Source: Acidobacteriota bacterium (GTDB lineage: Bacteria; Acidobacteriota; Vicinamibacteria; Vicinamibacterales; UBA2999). Taken from it: a DNA stretch of 39,083 nt. The stretch spans positions 1 to 39,083 of the forward strand of contig CAUJDN010000125.1 in assembly GCA_963169195.1 (NCBI GenBank), written 5' to 3'. How positions within the stretch are numbered: the first letter of the stretch is position 1; each line of letters begins with the position of its first letter. Under the pieces are notes generated by a model. The model saw nothing but the letters and a program-made list of their open reading frames with translations, was not told the origin of the DNA and ran no database searches. A program made the translations under genes and the position numbers. This document shows, piece by piece, positions 7,625 to 15,367 of the stretch.

Positions 7625-8065
7625 CTACTCGTGCCCGGCACGCTCCTGGATGGACTCGAGATAGGCGACGATGGCGTCGATGCGGTCCTGCACGGCTCGG
7701 CCATCGCGGGTTGGCGACGCGGCCTTGAACACCGTGCCCCAGACGGGCATCTCGACGCTGCCGTGCGAGGCAACGCCGCGGCCGTCGATGGTCTGCCGCG
7801 TCCTCTCCGCCGGGAAGACGCCGCCGTTGGCGCGTGCGAATCGGGTGAGGTCGGTGGGCCGGGCCCGCAGGCTGTCGGCCGCGGGGCCGTCCCCGCGGCC
7901 CGACGTGCCGTGACAGCTGGCGCAGTGCTCCATGTAGAGCGTACGGCCGCTGGCTCTGGCGTCAGCCCGCCCGGGCTTCGCCTGCGCGAACGCGGCCGTG
8001 GGGCCGACCGCGACGAGTCCAGCCACGGCCAGGGCCAGCGCCGACGCTCGATGAGGAGTCAGCAT
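7625..8065 (-). CDS. periplasmic c-type cytochrome
   Basis: The 146-residue protein has a signal peptide that ends near AAFAQ. It has one haem-binding CASCH motif (C48, C51, H52) and a likely axial ligand M106 in EMPVWG, the layout of a small class I cytochrome c. It would carry electrons in the periplasm; its partners are not in the window. The gene starts 2 bp after the stop of a 45-residue secreted ORF and ends 5 bp before lgt, which suggests a three-gene transcript from the promoter near 8212-8240. Confidence 0.88.
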   Translation of the reverse strand: MLTPHRASALALAVAGLVAVGPTAAFAQAKPGRADARASGRTLYMEHCASCHGTSGRGDGPAADSLRARPTDLTRFARANGGVFPAERTRQTIDGRGVASHGSVEMPVWGTVFKAASPTRDGRAVQDRIDAIVAYLESIQERAGHE

Positions 8066-8067
8066 GG

Positions 8068-8205
8068 CTACCGCCTCGGCCCCTCTCTCCGCTCGAAGCC
8101 CGCCGGGAGAGGCTCGTCGGCGTCCGTCACCGTGGGCGACACCGGCAGCGACCCGGTGGTCAGGGCGACGAGGAGCGTCACCGTGGACAGCAGACGAAAA
8201 CGCAT
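8068..8205 (-). CDS. small secreted peptide ORF upstream of the cytochrome gene
   Basis: A 45-residue frame begins MRFRLLSTVTLLVALTTG, a good signal peptide with two Arg and a hydrophobic core. It continues with an acidic/Pro mature part (PVSPTVTDADEPLPAGFE) and ends in RREGPRR. Third codon positions are almost all G or C, as in the neighbouring real genes. The stop is 2 bp before the cytochrome start, a tight operon arrangement. There is no Shine-Dalgarno site, but a -10-like TAAGCT lies 6 nt before the ATG. The family is not recognised. It could also be a leader peptide. Confidence 0.5.
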   Translation of the reverse strand: MRFRLLSTVTLLVALTTGSLPVSPTVTDADEPLPAGFERREGPRR

Positions 8206-8211
8206 GGTCCG

Positions 8212-8240
8212 AGCTTACGGTCGTGTCGAGGAAAGGTCAA
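8212..8240 (-). promoter_or_regulatory. sigma-70-like promoter of the cytochrome/lgt operon
   Basis: On the minus strand TTGACC (8235-8240) and TAAGCT (8212-8217) are separated by 17 bp. The expected transcription start falls at about the ATG of the 45-residue ORF (8205), so the transcript would have no leader. Confidence 0.4.
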
Positions 8241-8407
8241 TCCAGCCGGGCCGATCCATCGTGGTCGTCCTGTGGCGGGACCGCGAATCGGACTGTCGGG
8301 GAGCGCCGCCCGATGTGAACGCGTGGGGTCGAGGCCCGCGACGTCCGGACCGCACGGAACCGCGCACGCAGGCGCCGGCATCTAAGCCGACAGAGGGGTG
8401 TTTCTTC

Positions 8408-9313
8408 ATGTCCATGCGGCCGGTGAAGTACGTCAGCGAAGCGCAGCCCGCCATGGAAGGCGCCGGGGTCCACCTCAGGCGTGCGTTCGGTTTCGGCAAG
8501 ACCGGGGACTTCGATCCGTTCCTGCTCTTCGACGACTTCCGCAACGAGCGGCCGGAGGACTATGTGGCCGGCTTCCCGTGGCATCCGCACCGCGGCATCG
8601 AGACCATTACGTACGTGCTGGCCGGCACCGTGGACCACGGCGACTCGCTCGGCAACCAGGGCTCGCTCGGCGCCGGCGACGTGCAGTGGATGACCGCCGG
8701 CCGCGGCATCGTCCACCAGGAGATGCCCAGGGGCGACGCGCACGGGCGCATGCACGGATTCCAGTTGTGGGCGAACCTGCCGCGCGCGCTGAAGATGACC
8801 GCGCCCCGCTACCAGGACGTGAAGGCCCCTGACATTCCCGCCGTCATCGACGATGACGGCACCCACGTGCGGGTGATCTGCGGCGAGTTCTGGGGCCGGC
8901 GCGGGCCGGTGGACGGTATCGCGGCCGACCCGCGCTATCTCGACATCTCGGTCGCTCCCGGGCGGCGCAAGACGCTGCCGGTGGCGCTGGGAACCAACGC
9001 GTTCGCCTACGTCTTCGCCGGATCGGGAACCTTCCGCGACGCCTCGAGCCCCCGGGCCGTGGCCACCGAACTGGTCGGCCAGGGCGACGAGCCGGTGATG
9101 ACCGATGTGGGCAATCGCTCGCTGGTGGTCTTCGATCGAGGCGACGAGGTCACCGTGCAGGCCGCGGAGGACGGCATCCGGTTCCTGCTCGTGTCCGGCC
9201 GGCCCATCGAGGAACCGGTCGCCTGGTACGGGCCCATCGTCATGAACACACAGGAGGAACTGCGGCAGGCCTTCGCGGAACTCCGCGAAGGCACGTTCCT
9301 CAGGGGCAGATAG
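8408..9313 (+). CDS. pirin family protein (bicupin)
   Basis: The 301-residue protein is a typical pirin: an N-terminal cupin with WHPHRGIETITYVLAG (metal ligands H59, H61) and GRGIVHQEMP (the further His and Glu), then a C-terminal cupin-like domain. Pirins are cytoplasmic iron-binding proteins; some act as quercetin 2,3-dioxygenase and others as redox-sensitive regulators. The sequence does not say which. The ATG at 8408 is preceded by GAGGGGTG. The frame is open much further upstream, but that part is antisense to the cytochrome gene and has no domain. It converges on the OsmC gene. Confidence 0.9.
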   Translation: MSMRPVKYVSEAQPAMEGAGVHLRRAFGFGKTGDFDPFLLFDDFRNERPEDYVAGFPWHPHRGIETITYVLAGTVDHGDSLGNQGSLGAGDVQWMTAGRGIVHQEMPRGDAHGRMHGFQLWANLPRALKMTAPRYQDVKAPDIPAVIDDDGTHVRVICGEFWGRRGPVDGIAADPRYLDISVAPGRRKTLPVALGTNAFAYVFAGSGTFRDASSPRAVATELVGQGDEPVMTDVGNRSLVVFDRGDEVTVQAAEDGIRFLLVSGRPIEEPVAWYGPIVMNTQEELRQAFAELREGTFLRGR

Positions 9314-9407
9314 GGGAAGCAAGGGAAGAGGGAGGAGGGACGAGAACAGGAAGAACAGGGTCTCTCCCAGCCTGTCGTCTCTCCGTCCTCTCCGTGCTTC
9401 CCTATCC
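9309..9407. terminator. large imperfect purine/pyrimidine inverted repeat between convergent genes
   Basis: GATAGGGGAAGCA (9309-9321) and TGCTTCCCTATCC (9395-9407) pair. Between them a purine-rich run (G/A, with a few C) faces a pyrimidine-rich run, giving an imperfect stem of about 45 bp. It overlaps the pirin stop and sits before the OsmC 3' end at 9446, so a two-way terminator is the likely role. There is no long T-tract. Confidence 0.4.
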
Positions 9408-9445
9408 CACTCTTGTGGTCGGCGGCTCTTCTCGCTGCTCTCTCT

Positions 9446-9871
9446 TCACTTCTTCAGCGTGGCCTTCACCGTGGAGGGCGTGGCGGCCAGCGCACGGGCG
9501 ATGATGCAGCCGGTACGCATCTTCTCCGCCTGCTCCTGGAACGTCGCCTCGTCCACGCCGGGCGCGTCGGCCACGACGGTCAGGTCGATGCGGGAGATCA
9601 GGAAGCCCCTGTCGTCCTTGCCGAGGTGGACGTCGGCGGTCGTGTGGACGCTGTTGGCGACGAAGCCCATCCCCGCCAGGGTGTTGGCCAGCGCCATCGA
9701 GAAGCAGCCGGCGTACGCCGCGCCGACCATCTCTTCCGGGTTCGCGCCCGCCTTGTCCTCGAATCGCGAGGTGAACGAGTAGTCGCCCTCGTAGGCGCCG
9801 CTGCCGAACCTGACGTGTCCCGACCCGCCCTTGAGGTCGCCCTTCCACTCCGCCGTAGCCTGACGTGCCAT
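9446..9871 (-). CDS. osmC: OsmC/Ohr-family peroxidase
   Basis: The 141-residue protein has the two redox-active cysteines of the family, in AAYAGCFSMALA and MRTGCIIARALA. It also has the N-terminal beta region and an ANPEEMVGAAYAG segment. These enzymes reduce organic hydroperoxides in the cytoplasm. The start at 9871 (MARQATAEWKG) is chosen because CGAGGAGGATCC sits just ahead of it; a longer frame to 9907 has no ribosome site. It reads toward the pirin gene, across a large inverted repeat. Confidence 0.88.
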   Translation of the reverse strand: MARQATAEWKGDLKGGSGHVRFGSGAYEGDYSFTSRFEDKAGANPEEMVGAAYAGCFSMALANTLAGMGFVANSVHTTADVHLGKDDRGFLISRIDLTVVADAPGVDEATFQEQAEKMRTGCIIARALAATPSTVKATLKK

Positions 9872-9934
9872 TCGGATCCTCCTCGATGAGTGCGTGCAGC
9901 CTCCCATCGTAGCAGGGTCGGGAGCGGCGGCGTG

Positions 9935-10300
9935 CTACTTGGGCGCGACGTCCTTGACGATGATGAGCTTCTCGCCCGGCTTGATGAGGCCGAGGTGGCG
10001 GCGGGCGATGGATTCGATAGTGCCTGGATCCTCCCTGAGGCGGCGTGCCTCTTCGCGGAGCGCGGCGTTGTCCTCGCGCGCGCGATCCAGGGCGCGCTCG
10101 ACGGCCGCGAGCTCGCGCCGCGACTGAAGCAGCGCGAGCAGCCCCTTCTCGCCGACGAGCGCATCCACCACCAGCACCGCGGTGAGCGACACCAGGAGGT
10201 AGCGCACCACACGACGCGCACGGCCCGGCGGGCGCGTGGGCGGCGCGGCCGGAGCCGTGGGCCGTCGCGGCGGATCCAGCGAAGCGTCGGGCTCCGTCAT
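9935..10300 (-). CDS. ftsB: septum formation initiator FtsB/DivIC
   Basis: The 121-residue protein has a Pro-rich cytoplasmic tail (1-30), one membrane helix (about 32-50, RYLLVSLTAVLVVDALVG), a coiled coil (about 55-90), and the closing ARRHLGLIKPGEKLIIV typical of FtsB/DivIC. It joins FtsL and FtsQ in the divisome. Its ATG overlaps the stop of the RHH gene (ATGA at 10297-10300), so it is coupled to that regulator; the usual neighbour eno is absent. Confidence 0.85.
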   Translation of the reverse strand: MTEPDASLDPPRRPTAPAAPPTRPPGRARRVVRYLLVSLTAVLVVDALVGEKGLLALLQSRRELAAVERALDRAREDNAALREEARRLREDPGTIESIARRHLGLIKPGEKLIIVKDVAPK

Positions 10301-10527
10301 CGATCCTCGGAGCCCGTGCGGGCCGACGATTGGGCGCTGGCGTGGCCCAGGTATTCCTCGAGGGCGCGGATGAGCACCGAGCGCAGGTCCGATCGCTCGT
10401 CCATCGCCCGGATCTTGGCCGCCCGCCAGAGCTCGCCCGGGAGCTCGACAGTGGTCTTCACCGTATCGCTGTCGGTCCGTCTCGCCGCCACGGCGGTCAG
10501 CAGTCTAGGCTTGAACACAGGCATACG
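10297..10527 (-). CDS. ribbon-helix-helix (CopG/Arc-like) regulator
   Basis: From ATG 10527 the protein has 76 residues. The segment VKTTVELPGELWRAAKIRAM is the beta strand plus first helix of an RHH fold, and RSDLRSVLIRALEEYLGH is the second helix. The frame continues upstream to 10596, but that part lies over the promoter and looks non-coding. Such small RHH proteins often repress their own operon. Its stop overlaps the ftsB start, an unusual pairing. No toxin gene is nearby, so it does not look like an antitoxin. Confidence 0.7.
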   Translation of the reverse strand, partial: RMPVFKPRLLTAVAARRTDSDTVKTTVELPGELWRAAKIRAMDERSDLRSVLIRALEEYLGHASAQSSARTGSEDR

Positions 10528-10567
10528 GCAAGACTTAAACGCGGGTATACGTGAGTCCGCGCTCGAA

Positions 10568-10596
10568 CTTATACATAAATACTCGAATACATGCAA
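10568..10596 (-). promoter_or_regulatory. sigma-70 promoter of the RHH-ftsB operon
   Basis: On the minus strand TTGCAT (10591-10596) and TATAAG (10568-10573) are 17 bp apart, a good match to sigma-70 spacing in a short AT-rich patch. The expected start is near 10561, giving a leader of about 34 nt. Two copies of CGGGTATAC (10542-10550 and 10622-10630) flank the promoter and could be operator half-sites. Confidence 0.55.
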
Positions 10597-10653
10597 ACCC
10601 TTTTATGCTTGAACGGCTTTACGGGTATACTCCAAGCCGTGAGGTGACACACT

Positions 10654-10995
10654 TTGGCACTTCGATCAACCGGCGTTGTGCTCGTCCTGACGACGATTCC
10701 CGTGGACCTGGACGCGGACGGTTTCGCGAAGGCCCTGGTCGATTCGCGGGTGGCAGCCTGCGTCAGTGTCCTGGCGCCGATGTCCTCCGTCTACCGATGG
10801 CAGGGAAGCGTCGAGACCGCCAGCGAGCGGCAGGTGGTGATCAAGACCACGTCGGCACGTCTGGACGCGCTCGAGCGCCGCATCGGGGAGCTCCATCCGT
10901 ATGAGGTGCCGGAACTGCTGGTCGTACCAGTCAGCGGCGGGGGAGCAGCGTACCTGGCGTGGGTGGCGGCGGAGGCTGGAGAGGGTGAGGCGTGA
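10654..10995 (+). CDS. cutA: divalent-cation tolerance protein CutA
   Basis: The 113-residue protein has the CutA1 features: an N-terminal VLVLTTIP strand, VAACVSVLAPMSSVYRWQG, and the signature HPYEVPELLVVPV. The family forms very stable trimers that bind copper and other divalent ions. The start is TTG at 10654, seven bases after GAGGTG. It is divergent from the RHH-ftsB operon and runs toward the receiver gene, with 9 bp between their ends. Confidence 0.88.
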   Translation: MALRSTGVVLVLTTIPVDLDADGFAKALVDSRVAACVSVLAPMSSVYRWQGSVETASERQVVIKTTSARLDALERRIGELHPYEVPELLVVPVSGGGAAYLAWVAAEAGEGEA

Positions 10996-11004
10996 GAACG
11001 GTGC

Positions 11005-11424
11005 TCAGTCTGCGGCTGGCAAGGGGCCGCCGTTCCCCTCCAGGTGCGCCTGCAGCTGGGTGAGGTCGAGCGGCTTGGTGAGGAAGCGCGCGCCGAGTTT
11101 CGTGGCCTCCTTGCGGAGGACCGGGTCGTCGAAGCCGGAGACCACCAGCCACTGGGTCGCGGGGCTGTGCTCCCGGGAGAAGTGGACGAGCTGCAGCCCG
11201 TTGTAGGTCCCGAGGCGGACATCGACGATGACGATCGCTGGCGTGGCGCGCGCGAGATAGGCGCGCGCATCCTCGAACGAGCGGAAGGTGACGGTGTCGT
11301 AGCCCCAGTGGCGGACGATCTGCTCGACCGCCGCCAGGCAGCTCACGTCATCGTCGACAATGACCACCGGTCCCCGACCATCCGTCGTGGCCGGCGCGGG
11401 CTCGTGTGCCATGACCCGTTCCAC
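11005..11424 (-). CDS. stand-alone response-regulator receiver protein
   Basis: The 139 residues are one receiver domain: the acidic pair D24-D25 in VVIVDDD, the phosphate-accepting D68 in IVIVDVRLG, S96 in VVSG and K117 in FLTKPL. It has no output domain. A second possible start is ATG 11412. It lies 9 bp after the stop of a sigma-54 activator that lacks a receiver, so the two may work together as a split response regulator. No histidine kinase is in the window. Confidence 0.85.
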   Translation of the reverse strand: MERVMAHEPAPATTDGRGPVVIVDDDVSCLAAVEQIVRHWGYDTVTFRSFEDARAYLARATPAIVIVDVRLGTYNGLQLVHFSREHSPATQWLVVSGFDDPVLRKEATKLGARFLTKPLDLTQLQAHLEGNGGPLPAAD

Positions 11425-11433
11425 CCTGCGCGC

Positions 11434-12576
11434 TTAGCCAGCCGCTGCCACCGGGGCTCTGTGCACGGTACCCGAACCGGCGCGCAGGGGAATCGTCCGA
11501 AACCGCTGGAACGGCAGGTGGCAATTGTGCTTGCGCAGGAAGCCCAGGAACCGCTTGTAGTCCTCGTTGGGCATGTTGTAGAGCGCCACCAGCAGCCGGT
11601 AGTTGCCGTTCGTGCTCTCGAGGCCGATCTCGACGATGCGGCGGAGGTCCGCACGCGTGAGGTCGCGCGCCATGAAGACCGGATAGACGGCGGACCAGAA
11701 CGACTCACCGTGGCGCAGCATGCGCTGGGTCATCTCCTCGACCTGAGCCGAGTGGGCGAGTGCGGCGGCGGCGGCGGCGCCTGGCGCCACCTGGGGCGCC
11801 GGCCGCAGCAGCTCGCTGGGCAGGTCGGCGGGACGCAGGACCTGGCCGATCGACTTGAGCGCGATGCGCTCGGCCACGTTGCGCAGTTCGCGGATGTTGC
11901 CGGGCCACCGATAGCCGAGCAGCACGTCGAGGGCGGCCTGCGTGATCTCGGGTCGCTCGACGTGATGCTGCTCGCAGTAGTACGCGAGGTAGTGCTCGAA
12001 GAGCAGCGGGACGTCCTCGATGCGCTCGCGGAGCGGCGGAATGGTCATGCGGATCACGTTCAGGCGGAAGAACAGATCCTCGCGGAAGGTGCCGGCGGCG
12101 ATCTCCTTCGGGAGGTCGCGATTGGTGGCCGTGATGAGCCGGACGTTGACGCGCGTGTGCGAGCGGTCCGCGCCGATGCGCTGAATCTCGCCGGTCTCGA
12201 GGAAGCGGAGGAGCACGACCTGCATCCGCGCGCTCATCTCGCCGACCTCGTCGAGGAACACCGTGCCGTTGGGCGCCATCTCCAGCAGGCCCGGCTTGTC
12301 GCGATAGGCGCCGGTGAAACTGCCGCGGACGTGGCCGAAGAGCTCCGACTCGAGCAGCGAATCGGGCAGGCCCGCACAGTTGACGGTGACGAGCTTCCCG
12401 GCGGCGCGCGCGCTGCGCTGGTGAATGAGGCGCGCGACGACCTCCTTGCCGACACCGGTCTCGCCGGTGATGAGGACTTTTGCGCCCGAGCGGGCGGCGC
12501 AGTCGATATCGGCCAGAATGCCGCGCACGATCTCGCTCTTGCCCAAGAGGCGGACTTCAGAGTTCGGGGAAACAGA
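11434..12576 (-). CDS. sigma-54 interacting AAA+ activator without receiver domain
   Basis: From GTG 12576, behind GAGGAGGAAGAACG, the protein has 380 residues. It begins directly with the AAA+ domain: Walker A GETGVGKE (39-46), the sigma-54 contact loop GSFTGA (86-91), Walker B TVFLDE (106-111), and [10 protein letters not shown]. In place of an ordinary Fis helix-turn-helix the C-terminus has [17 protein letters not shown], then [12 protein letters not shown] and [12 protein letters not shown], which looks like a modified Fis domain. It is a paralogue of the divergent gene at 13047-14147, including this C-terminus. It opens promoters bound by sigma-54 RNA polymerase; its targets are unknown. 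Confidence 0.88.
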   Translation of the reverse strand, partial: SVSPNSEVRLLGKSEIVRGILADIDCAARSGAKVLITGETGVGKEVVARLIHQRSARAAGKLVTVNCAGLPDSLLESELFGHVRGSFTGAYRDKPGLLEMAPNGTVFLDEVGEMSARMQVVLLRFLETGEIQRIGADRSHTRVNVRLITATNRDLPKEIAAGTFREDLFFRLNVIRMTIPPLRERIEDVPLLFEHYLAYYCEQHHVERPEITQAALDVLLGYRWPGNIRELRNVAERIALKSIGQVLRPADLPSELLRPAPQVAPGAAAAAALAHSAQVEEMTQRMLRHGESFWSAVYPVFMARDLTRADLRRIVEIGLESTNGNYRLLVALYNMPNEDYKRFLGFLRKHNCHLPFQRFRTIPLRAGSGTVHRAPVAAAG

Positions 12577-13046
12577 CACCGTTCTTCCTCCTCGCCGCGT
12601 GAACACGCCTGGAAACCGTCCGCGCCGCAGCGACCAATGCGTCGTATCCTACCGCACCTGGCGAGACAAATGTCAACTATTTTTGCTTAATAGTCATATA
12701 GTGTCGCAAAAGATGCGCGTAAGTCTTTTGCAGCAATGGTAAAAAGTATGCAACTGGATACAAACTGGGACCGTCTCGTCCGGCTGCATTTATGGTTCTC
12801 TGACCGACTCAAAAGACCATTGGGGGCACTCGACCTATCAGCACCGGCACAACTGACGTATTGAAGTCGTTCATTCTGACGAAGATGTTCCTCCAAGCGA
12901 CGACTTTCCTCGGTCTGGCAGACCTGGCCCGTCGTGAGTCCTGACGTCGTCGACGTCAGGTATCTCCTCTTTTTTCAATGACTTGGCAGAAATATTCCGG
13001 TCACGGGCCCAAACGGGTGGGGAGGTTGCTTATCTGTTGGCCAGCC
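12577..13046. promoter_or_regulatory. AT-richer intergenic region between divergent sigma-54 activators
   Basis: This 470-bp stretch is much lower in GC than its surroundings. It holds an exact TTGACA on the minus strand (12671-12676) with TAGGAT 19 bp further on, a possible promoter of the left activator. It also has an inverted repeat GCAAAAGA/TCTTTTGC (12706-12713 and 12724-12731) and the palindrome at 12940-12960. No good sigma-54 -24/-12 pair was found on either strand. Short frames in it have no coding signature. Confidence 0.45.
12940..12960 (+). terminator. 9-bp palindrome followed by T-rich tract
   Basis: CCTGACGTC and GACGTCAGG pair around GTC, and the plus strand continues TATCTCCTCTTTTTTC. 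This is the form of an intrinsic terminator, yet it lies upstream of the right-hand activator and after no known gene. It could end a small RNA transcribed from the intergenic region, act as an attenuator for the activator, or be a protein-binding palindrome. Confidence 0.4.
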
Positions 13047-14147
13047 ATGAGGCAGAATAGCCACGCGCAACTGATTGGAACCAGCACACCCATTCGCGAT
13101 CTGCGCTCCGAGGTGGAGCGCATTGCGCGCTCGGACGCCAAGGTGCTGATCACGGGTGAGAGCGGGACCGGCAAGGAGGTGGTGGCGCGCGCCATCGGGG
13201 CGCACTCCCTGCGCGCCTCGGCGCCCTTCGTGCCGGTGAACTGCGCCGGCCTGCCGGAGAACCTGCTGGAGTCGGAGCTGTTCGGCCACGTGAAGGGCAG
13301 CTTCACCGGCGCGTATCGCGACAAGCCGGGCAAGCTGGAGATGGCGCGCAACGGCACCATCTTCCTCGACGAGATCGGCGAAATGACCCCGCGCATGCAG
13401 GGGCTGCTGCTGCGTTTCCTCGAGACGGGCGAGATCCAGAAGGTGGGGGCCGAGCAGGTGGCGATGGCGCACAACGTGCGCGTGATCGCCGCCACCAACC
13501 GCGATCTGCGCGAGATGATCACGCAGGGGCAGTTCCGCGAGGACCTGTACTTCCGCATCAACGTCATCCACCTGGTGGTGCCGCCGCTCCGCGACCGGCG
13601 TGAGGACATCCCGCTGCTCGTCGAGCACTTCATCCGCACGTTCGCCGAGCACGTCCAGTCGGGCGAGGTGCCGGCCTCGCAGCTGCTGGGCCCGGTCGTG
13701 ACGGAGATCACGCCCGACGCGATGCGCGCGCTGCAGGAGGCCTCGTGGCCCGGCAACGTGCGGCAGCTCGAGAACGTCGTGGAGCGCCTGCTGGTGACGG
13801 CGCGGAGCCACCGCATCGACATCCCGGACCTGCCGCCGGAAGTGCGGGCGCCGTTCCCGACCCGCAAGCCCATGAGGGAGCGCCGGCGCACGGTGGCCGA
13901 CGAGTTGTTCCAGAAGCTGGTCCAGGATCGCCAGTCGTTCTGGACCACGGTCTACCCGCTCTACATGAACCGCGAGATCACGCGCGCCAACGTGCGCGAC
14001 CTGGTGCACAGGGGCCTCGAAGAGGCCCGCGGCAACTACAAGATCGTCGCGAAGCTGTTCAACATGGAGCCGCGCGAGTACAAGCGCTTCCTGAACTTCC
14101 TGAGGAAGCACGACTGCCAGCTGCCGTTCAAGGAGTACCGGCAGTAG
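13047..14147 (+). CDS. sigma-54 interacting AAA+ activator (paralogue, divergent)
   Basis: From ATG 13047 the protein has 366 residues: Walker A GESGTGKE (37-44), GSFTGA (84-89), Walker B TIFLDE (104-109), [10 protein letters not shown], and the same unusual C-terminus with [29 protein letters not shown] and [12 protein letters not shown]. There is no receiver, GAF or PAS domain, so activity must be controlled by a partner or by expression, as for PspF. An upstream ATG at 12978 is in frame, but neither start has a ribosome site; similarity to the paralogue begins just after 13047. The stop is 6 bp from the convergent metB-like gene. Confidence 0.87.
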   Translation: MRQNSHAQLIGTSTPIRDLRSEVERIARSDAKVLITGESGTGKEVVARAIGAHSLRASAPFVPVNCAGLPENLLESELFGHVKGSFTGAYRDKPGKLEMARNGTIFLDEIGEMTPRMQGLLLRFLETGEIQKVGAEQVAMAHNVRVIAATNRDLREMITQGQFREDLYFRINVIHLVVPPLRDRREDIPLLVEHFIRTFAEHVQSGEVPASQLLGPVVTEITPDAMRALQEASWPGNVRQLENVVERLLVTARSHRIDIPDLPPEVRAPFPTRKPMRERRRTVADELFQKLVQDRQSFWTTVYPLYMNREITRANVRDLVHRGLEEARGNYKIVAKLFNMEPREYKRFLNFLRKHDCQLPFKEYRQ

Positions 14148-14153
14148 CGATCC

Positions 14154-15305
14154 CTACCCCAGCGCCTGCGCGAGATCGTCCTTCAGGTCCTCCACGTCCT
14201 CGATCCCGACCGAGACGCGCACGAGCCCGTCCGTGATGCCGATGGCGGCGCGCCGCTCCGGCGGCACGGACGCGTGCGTCATCACCGCCGGGTGGGAGAT
14301 GAGCGTCTCGACGCCGCCGAGGCTCTCGGCCAGGGCCATCAGCCGCACGCGGCCCAGCAGGCGGCGCGCCGCGTCCAGCGACCCGGTATCGAACGCGATG
14401 AGCCCGCCGAAGCCGCGCATCTGCGTCTTCGCCAGCGCGTGCTGGGGGTGCGACGGCAGGCCCGGGTAGATCGTGTCCGCCACCTTCGGATGCCGGGCCA
14501 GGAACTCGGCCATGGCCTGCGCGTTCCGGTTCGTCCGCTCCATCCGCACGTCCAGCGTCTTGGTGCCACGCAGCACCAGGAACGAGTCCATCGGGCTCAG
14601 GATGGCGCCCGCGGCGTTCTGCACGAACTTCATCCACTCCGCATCGTCCTCGTGGCGGACGATGACGATGCCGCCCACGCTGTCGCTGTGGCCGTTGAGG
14701 AACTTGGTCGTGCTGTGCGTGACGATGTCGGCGCCGAGGCGGAGGGGCCGCTGGATGTAGGGACTCGCGAAGGTGTTGTCCACCACGACGCGCACGCCGC
14801 GGCGGTGCGCAATCTCGCTCGCCGCCGCGATGTCGGTGACGCGGAGCAGCGGGTTGGTGGGCGACTCGAGGAACAGGTACTTCGTCCTCGGCGTCAGGGC
14901 CGGCTCGATGAGATCCAGGCGCGAGGTGTCGACGTAGCTGAAGGCGAGGCCGAACTTCCGCCGCACGCGCTCGAAGAGCCTGAACGTGCCGCCGTAGGTA
15001 TTGTCGCTGACGAGCACGTGGTCGCCGGCCTCGAGGCGCGTGAGGATGGCGTCGATGGCGGCCATGCCCGAGGCGAAGGCGAAGCCCGCCGTGCCGCCCT
15101 CGATGGCGGCGAGGTTGCGCTCGAGGGCCATGCGCGTGGGATTGTGCGTGCGCCCGTACTCGTAGCCCTTGTGCTGGCCGAGCCCCTCCTGGACATAGGT
15201 GGACGTCTGGTAGATCGGCGTGATGATGGCGCCGGTCGAGGGATCCGGCTCCTGGCCGGCGTGGATGCAGATGGTACTGAAGCGGGCCGTGTCGGTGAGT
15301 GTCAT
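14154..15305 (-). CDS. metB: cystathionine gamma-synthase / gamma-lyase
   Basis: The 383-residue protein is a Cys/Met-metabolism PLP enzyme: YGRTHNPTR (phosphate-binding Tyr and Arg from the partner subunit), FASGMAAI, VVDNTFASPY with the PLP Asp, and HSTTKFLNGHSD with the Schiff-base lysine K201. The end ESLGGVETLISHPA is typical of the family. The sequence alone does not separate synthase from lyase. The start at 15305 (MTLTDTARFSTICIHAG) fits family length; a longer frame exists. It is divergent from the SpoIIE phosphatase gene and shares a 62-bp promoter region with it. Confidence 0.87.
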   Translation of the reverse strand: MTLTDTARFSTICIHAGQEPDPSTGAIITPIYQTSTYVQEGLGQHKGYEYGRTHNPTRMALERNLAAIEGGTAGFAFASGMAAIDAILTRLEAGDHVLVSDNTYGGTFRLFERVRRKFGLAFSYVDTSRLDLIEPALTPRTKYLFLESPTNPLLRVTDIAAASEIAHRRGVRVVVDNTFASPYIQRPLRLGADIVTHSTTKFLNGHSDSVGGIVIVRHEDDAEWMKFVQNAAGAILSPMDSFLVLRGTKTLDVRMERTNRNAQAMAEFLARHPKVADTIYPGLPSHPQHALAKTQMRGFGGLIAFDTGSLDAARRLLGRVRLMALAESLGGVETLISHPAVMTHASVPPERRAAIGITDGLVRVSVGIEDVEDLKDDLAQALG

Positions 15306-15335
15306 GCGGGGCGTCCGGAAGCGATCACCATACTC

Positions 15336-15344
15336 TGATATCAT
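15336..15344 (+). promoter_or_regulatory. extended -10 promoter element of the phosphatase gene
   Basis: TG-A-TATCAT is an extended -10 element 23 bp before the ATG at 15368. No good -35 is seen 17 bp upstream, as expected for extended -10 promoters. On the other strand TATGGT (15327-15332) may serve the metB-like gene. Confidence 0.4.
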
Positions 15345-15367
15345 TTGCGCGCGCAAACACGCCCCGC

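Noticed and set aside
10297..10527. Antitoxin of a toxin-antitoxin pair
   Set aside because: The RHH gene is followed by ftsB, not a toxin; no ParE, RelE or PIN gene is adjacent.
11044..12690. 548-codon plus-strand frame under the receiver and sigma-54 activator
   Set aside because: It is antisense to two clear genes and has no domain.
12687..12896. 69-codon minus-strand frame in the activator intergenic region
   Set aside because: No coding-like third positions, and it overlaps an inverted repeat.
12955..13000. Possible sigma-54 promoter (TTGGCAG ahead of the right-hand activator)
   Set aside because: The -12 part lacks the needed GC pair at the right distance; no full -24/-12 match on either strand.
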